Part shown: positions 5,590 to 5,838 of the stretch, one piece after another
How positions within the stretch are numbered: position 1 is the stretch's first letter
How the letters are laid out: the number at the start of each line of letters is the position of its first letter
Source of the DNA: Candidatus Delongbacteria bacterium
GTDB lineage: Bacteria > JAGOEH01
Assembly (NCBI GenBank): GCA_017997825.1
Contig: JAGOEH010000198.1
Location: 1-5,838 of the forward strand
Reading direction: 5' to 3'
Length of the DNA: 5,838 nucleotides
The notes under the pieces: model-generated
Seen by the model: the letters and a program-made list of their open reading frames with translations, nothing else
Told to the model about the DNA's origin: nothing
The model's database searches: none
Translations under genes and position numbers: made by a program

Positions 5590-5838
5590 TTATTGGTACT
5601 CCGGTTTGGATAGTTTACCGATGAACAAGATGGTTCCGGTCTGCCGATTGTGGATCACAAAGATAAAGGGACGGTTGACCGTCATGAATCGGATGTCGGG
5701 TACGCATGTATTGCGGAAATCGATGATGGTGACGGCCGCCGCCACCGTTCCCTCCTCGTTGACTTCCACCATCGATTTATGCCGGACTTCACTGATGTAG
5801 ATCATTTGATCGGTGATGCCGGAAAAATCGGCCTGCCC
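5590..5838 (-). CDS. Serpin (serine/cysteine protease inhibitor), C-terminal 82 residues (N-terminus outside the window)
   Basis: The frame is open to the window edge and begins GQADFSGITDQ, so the ATG at 5805 is internal and not the start. The segment matches the serpin C-terminus: ADFSGI, then ISEVRHKSMVEVNEEGT leading into the hinge EEGTVAAAVT (P17-P8), the reactive-centre loop IIDFRNTCVPDIRF, then NRPFIFVI and TGTILFIGKLSKPE, the closing strands with the usual FxG-K/R-x-x-x-P ending. The small-residue hinge (Thr at P14, three Ala) is what inhibitory serpins have, so it should trap proteases by loop insertion. Counting from the hinge puts P1-P1' at Thr-Cys (5709-5704). The loop before NRPF is slightly longer than in antitrypsin, so P1 may be a neighbouring residue. 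Most of the protein (a full serpin has about 370-420 residues), including any export signal, is outside. The stop is 8 nt before the kinase ATG. Confidence 0.95.
   Translation of the reverse strand, partial: GQADFSGITDQMIYISEVRHKSMVEVNEEGTVAAAVTIIDFRNTCVPDIRFMTVNRPFIFVIHNRQTGTILFIGKLSKPEYQ

Noticed and set aside
5590-5805. A complete 71-residue small protein starting at the ATG at 5805
   Set aside because: The frame continues to the window edge and the upstream residues (ADFSGI) belong to the serpin fold, so this ATG is an internal Met of a larger gene.
1-5838. tRNA, rRNA, CRISPR arrays, insertion sequences or attachment sites
   Set aside because: I saw no cloverleaf, ribosomal RNA motif, regularly spaced repeat, transposase or terminal inverted repeat. 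Nearly all bases outside 586-790 are accounted for by coding regions.

Overview
The window reads almost entirely on the minus strand. It looks like a piece of a Gram-negative chromosome of roughly half G+C. The Gram-negative reading rests on two proteins with Sec-type signal peptides, one of which has the strand pattern of an outer-membrane beta-barrel, and on a membrane histidine kinase with a periplasmic sensor domain. Signal peptides ending just before Gln (SSQ, NGQ) and a serpin beside a secreted GH13 enzyme are compatible with a lineage of the Fibrobacteres-Chlorobi-Bacteroidetes superphylum or a related uncultured phylum. That placement is inference; nothing here fixes the taxon.

Layout in transcription order, from high to low coordinates. 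5838-5590 is the C-terminal end of a serpin (protease inhibitor) with its complete reactive-centre loop. After an 8-nt gap comes a two-transmembrane sensor histidine kinase (5581-4127). It is followed by an NtrC-type, sigma-54-activating response regulator (4130-2751), a secreted coiled-coil protein of unknown family (2754-1792), and a secreted, probably beta-barrel protein of unknown family (1795-791). The last four genes are joined by three identical 4-nt ATGA stop/start overlaps. They are almost certainly one translationally coupled operon, and the serpin is probably its upstream member.

Directly after the barrel gene's stop codon lies a near-consensus housekeeping promoter (789-762). A leader of about 170 nt with several short inverted repeats follows. 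Next is a strong Shine-Dalgarno and the start of a secreted GH13 alpha-amylase-family enzyme (585-1), which runs out of the window before its catalytic residues. I see no convincing terminator between the operon and this gene.

Working model (inference): the kinase senses an envelope condition through its periplasmic domain and phosphorylates the regulator, which activates sigma-54 promoters elsewhere. The coiled-coil and barrel proteins made from the same transcript would be accessory sensors, targets or scaffolds in the periplasm and outer membrane. The order recalls the enterobacterial glrK-qseG-glrR locus, where a coiled-coil envelope protein is encoded with a sensor kinase and a sigma-54 activator, but I see no sequence basis for calling these proteins orthologous. 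The downstream amylase has its own promoter and may be functionally separate.
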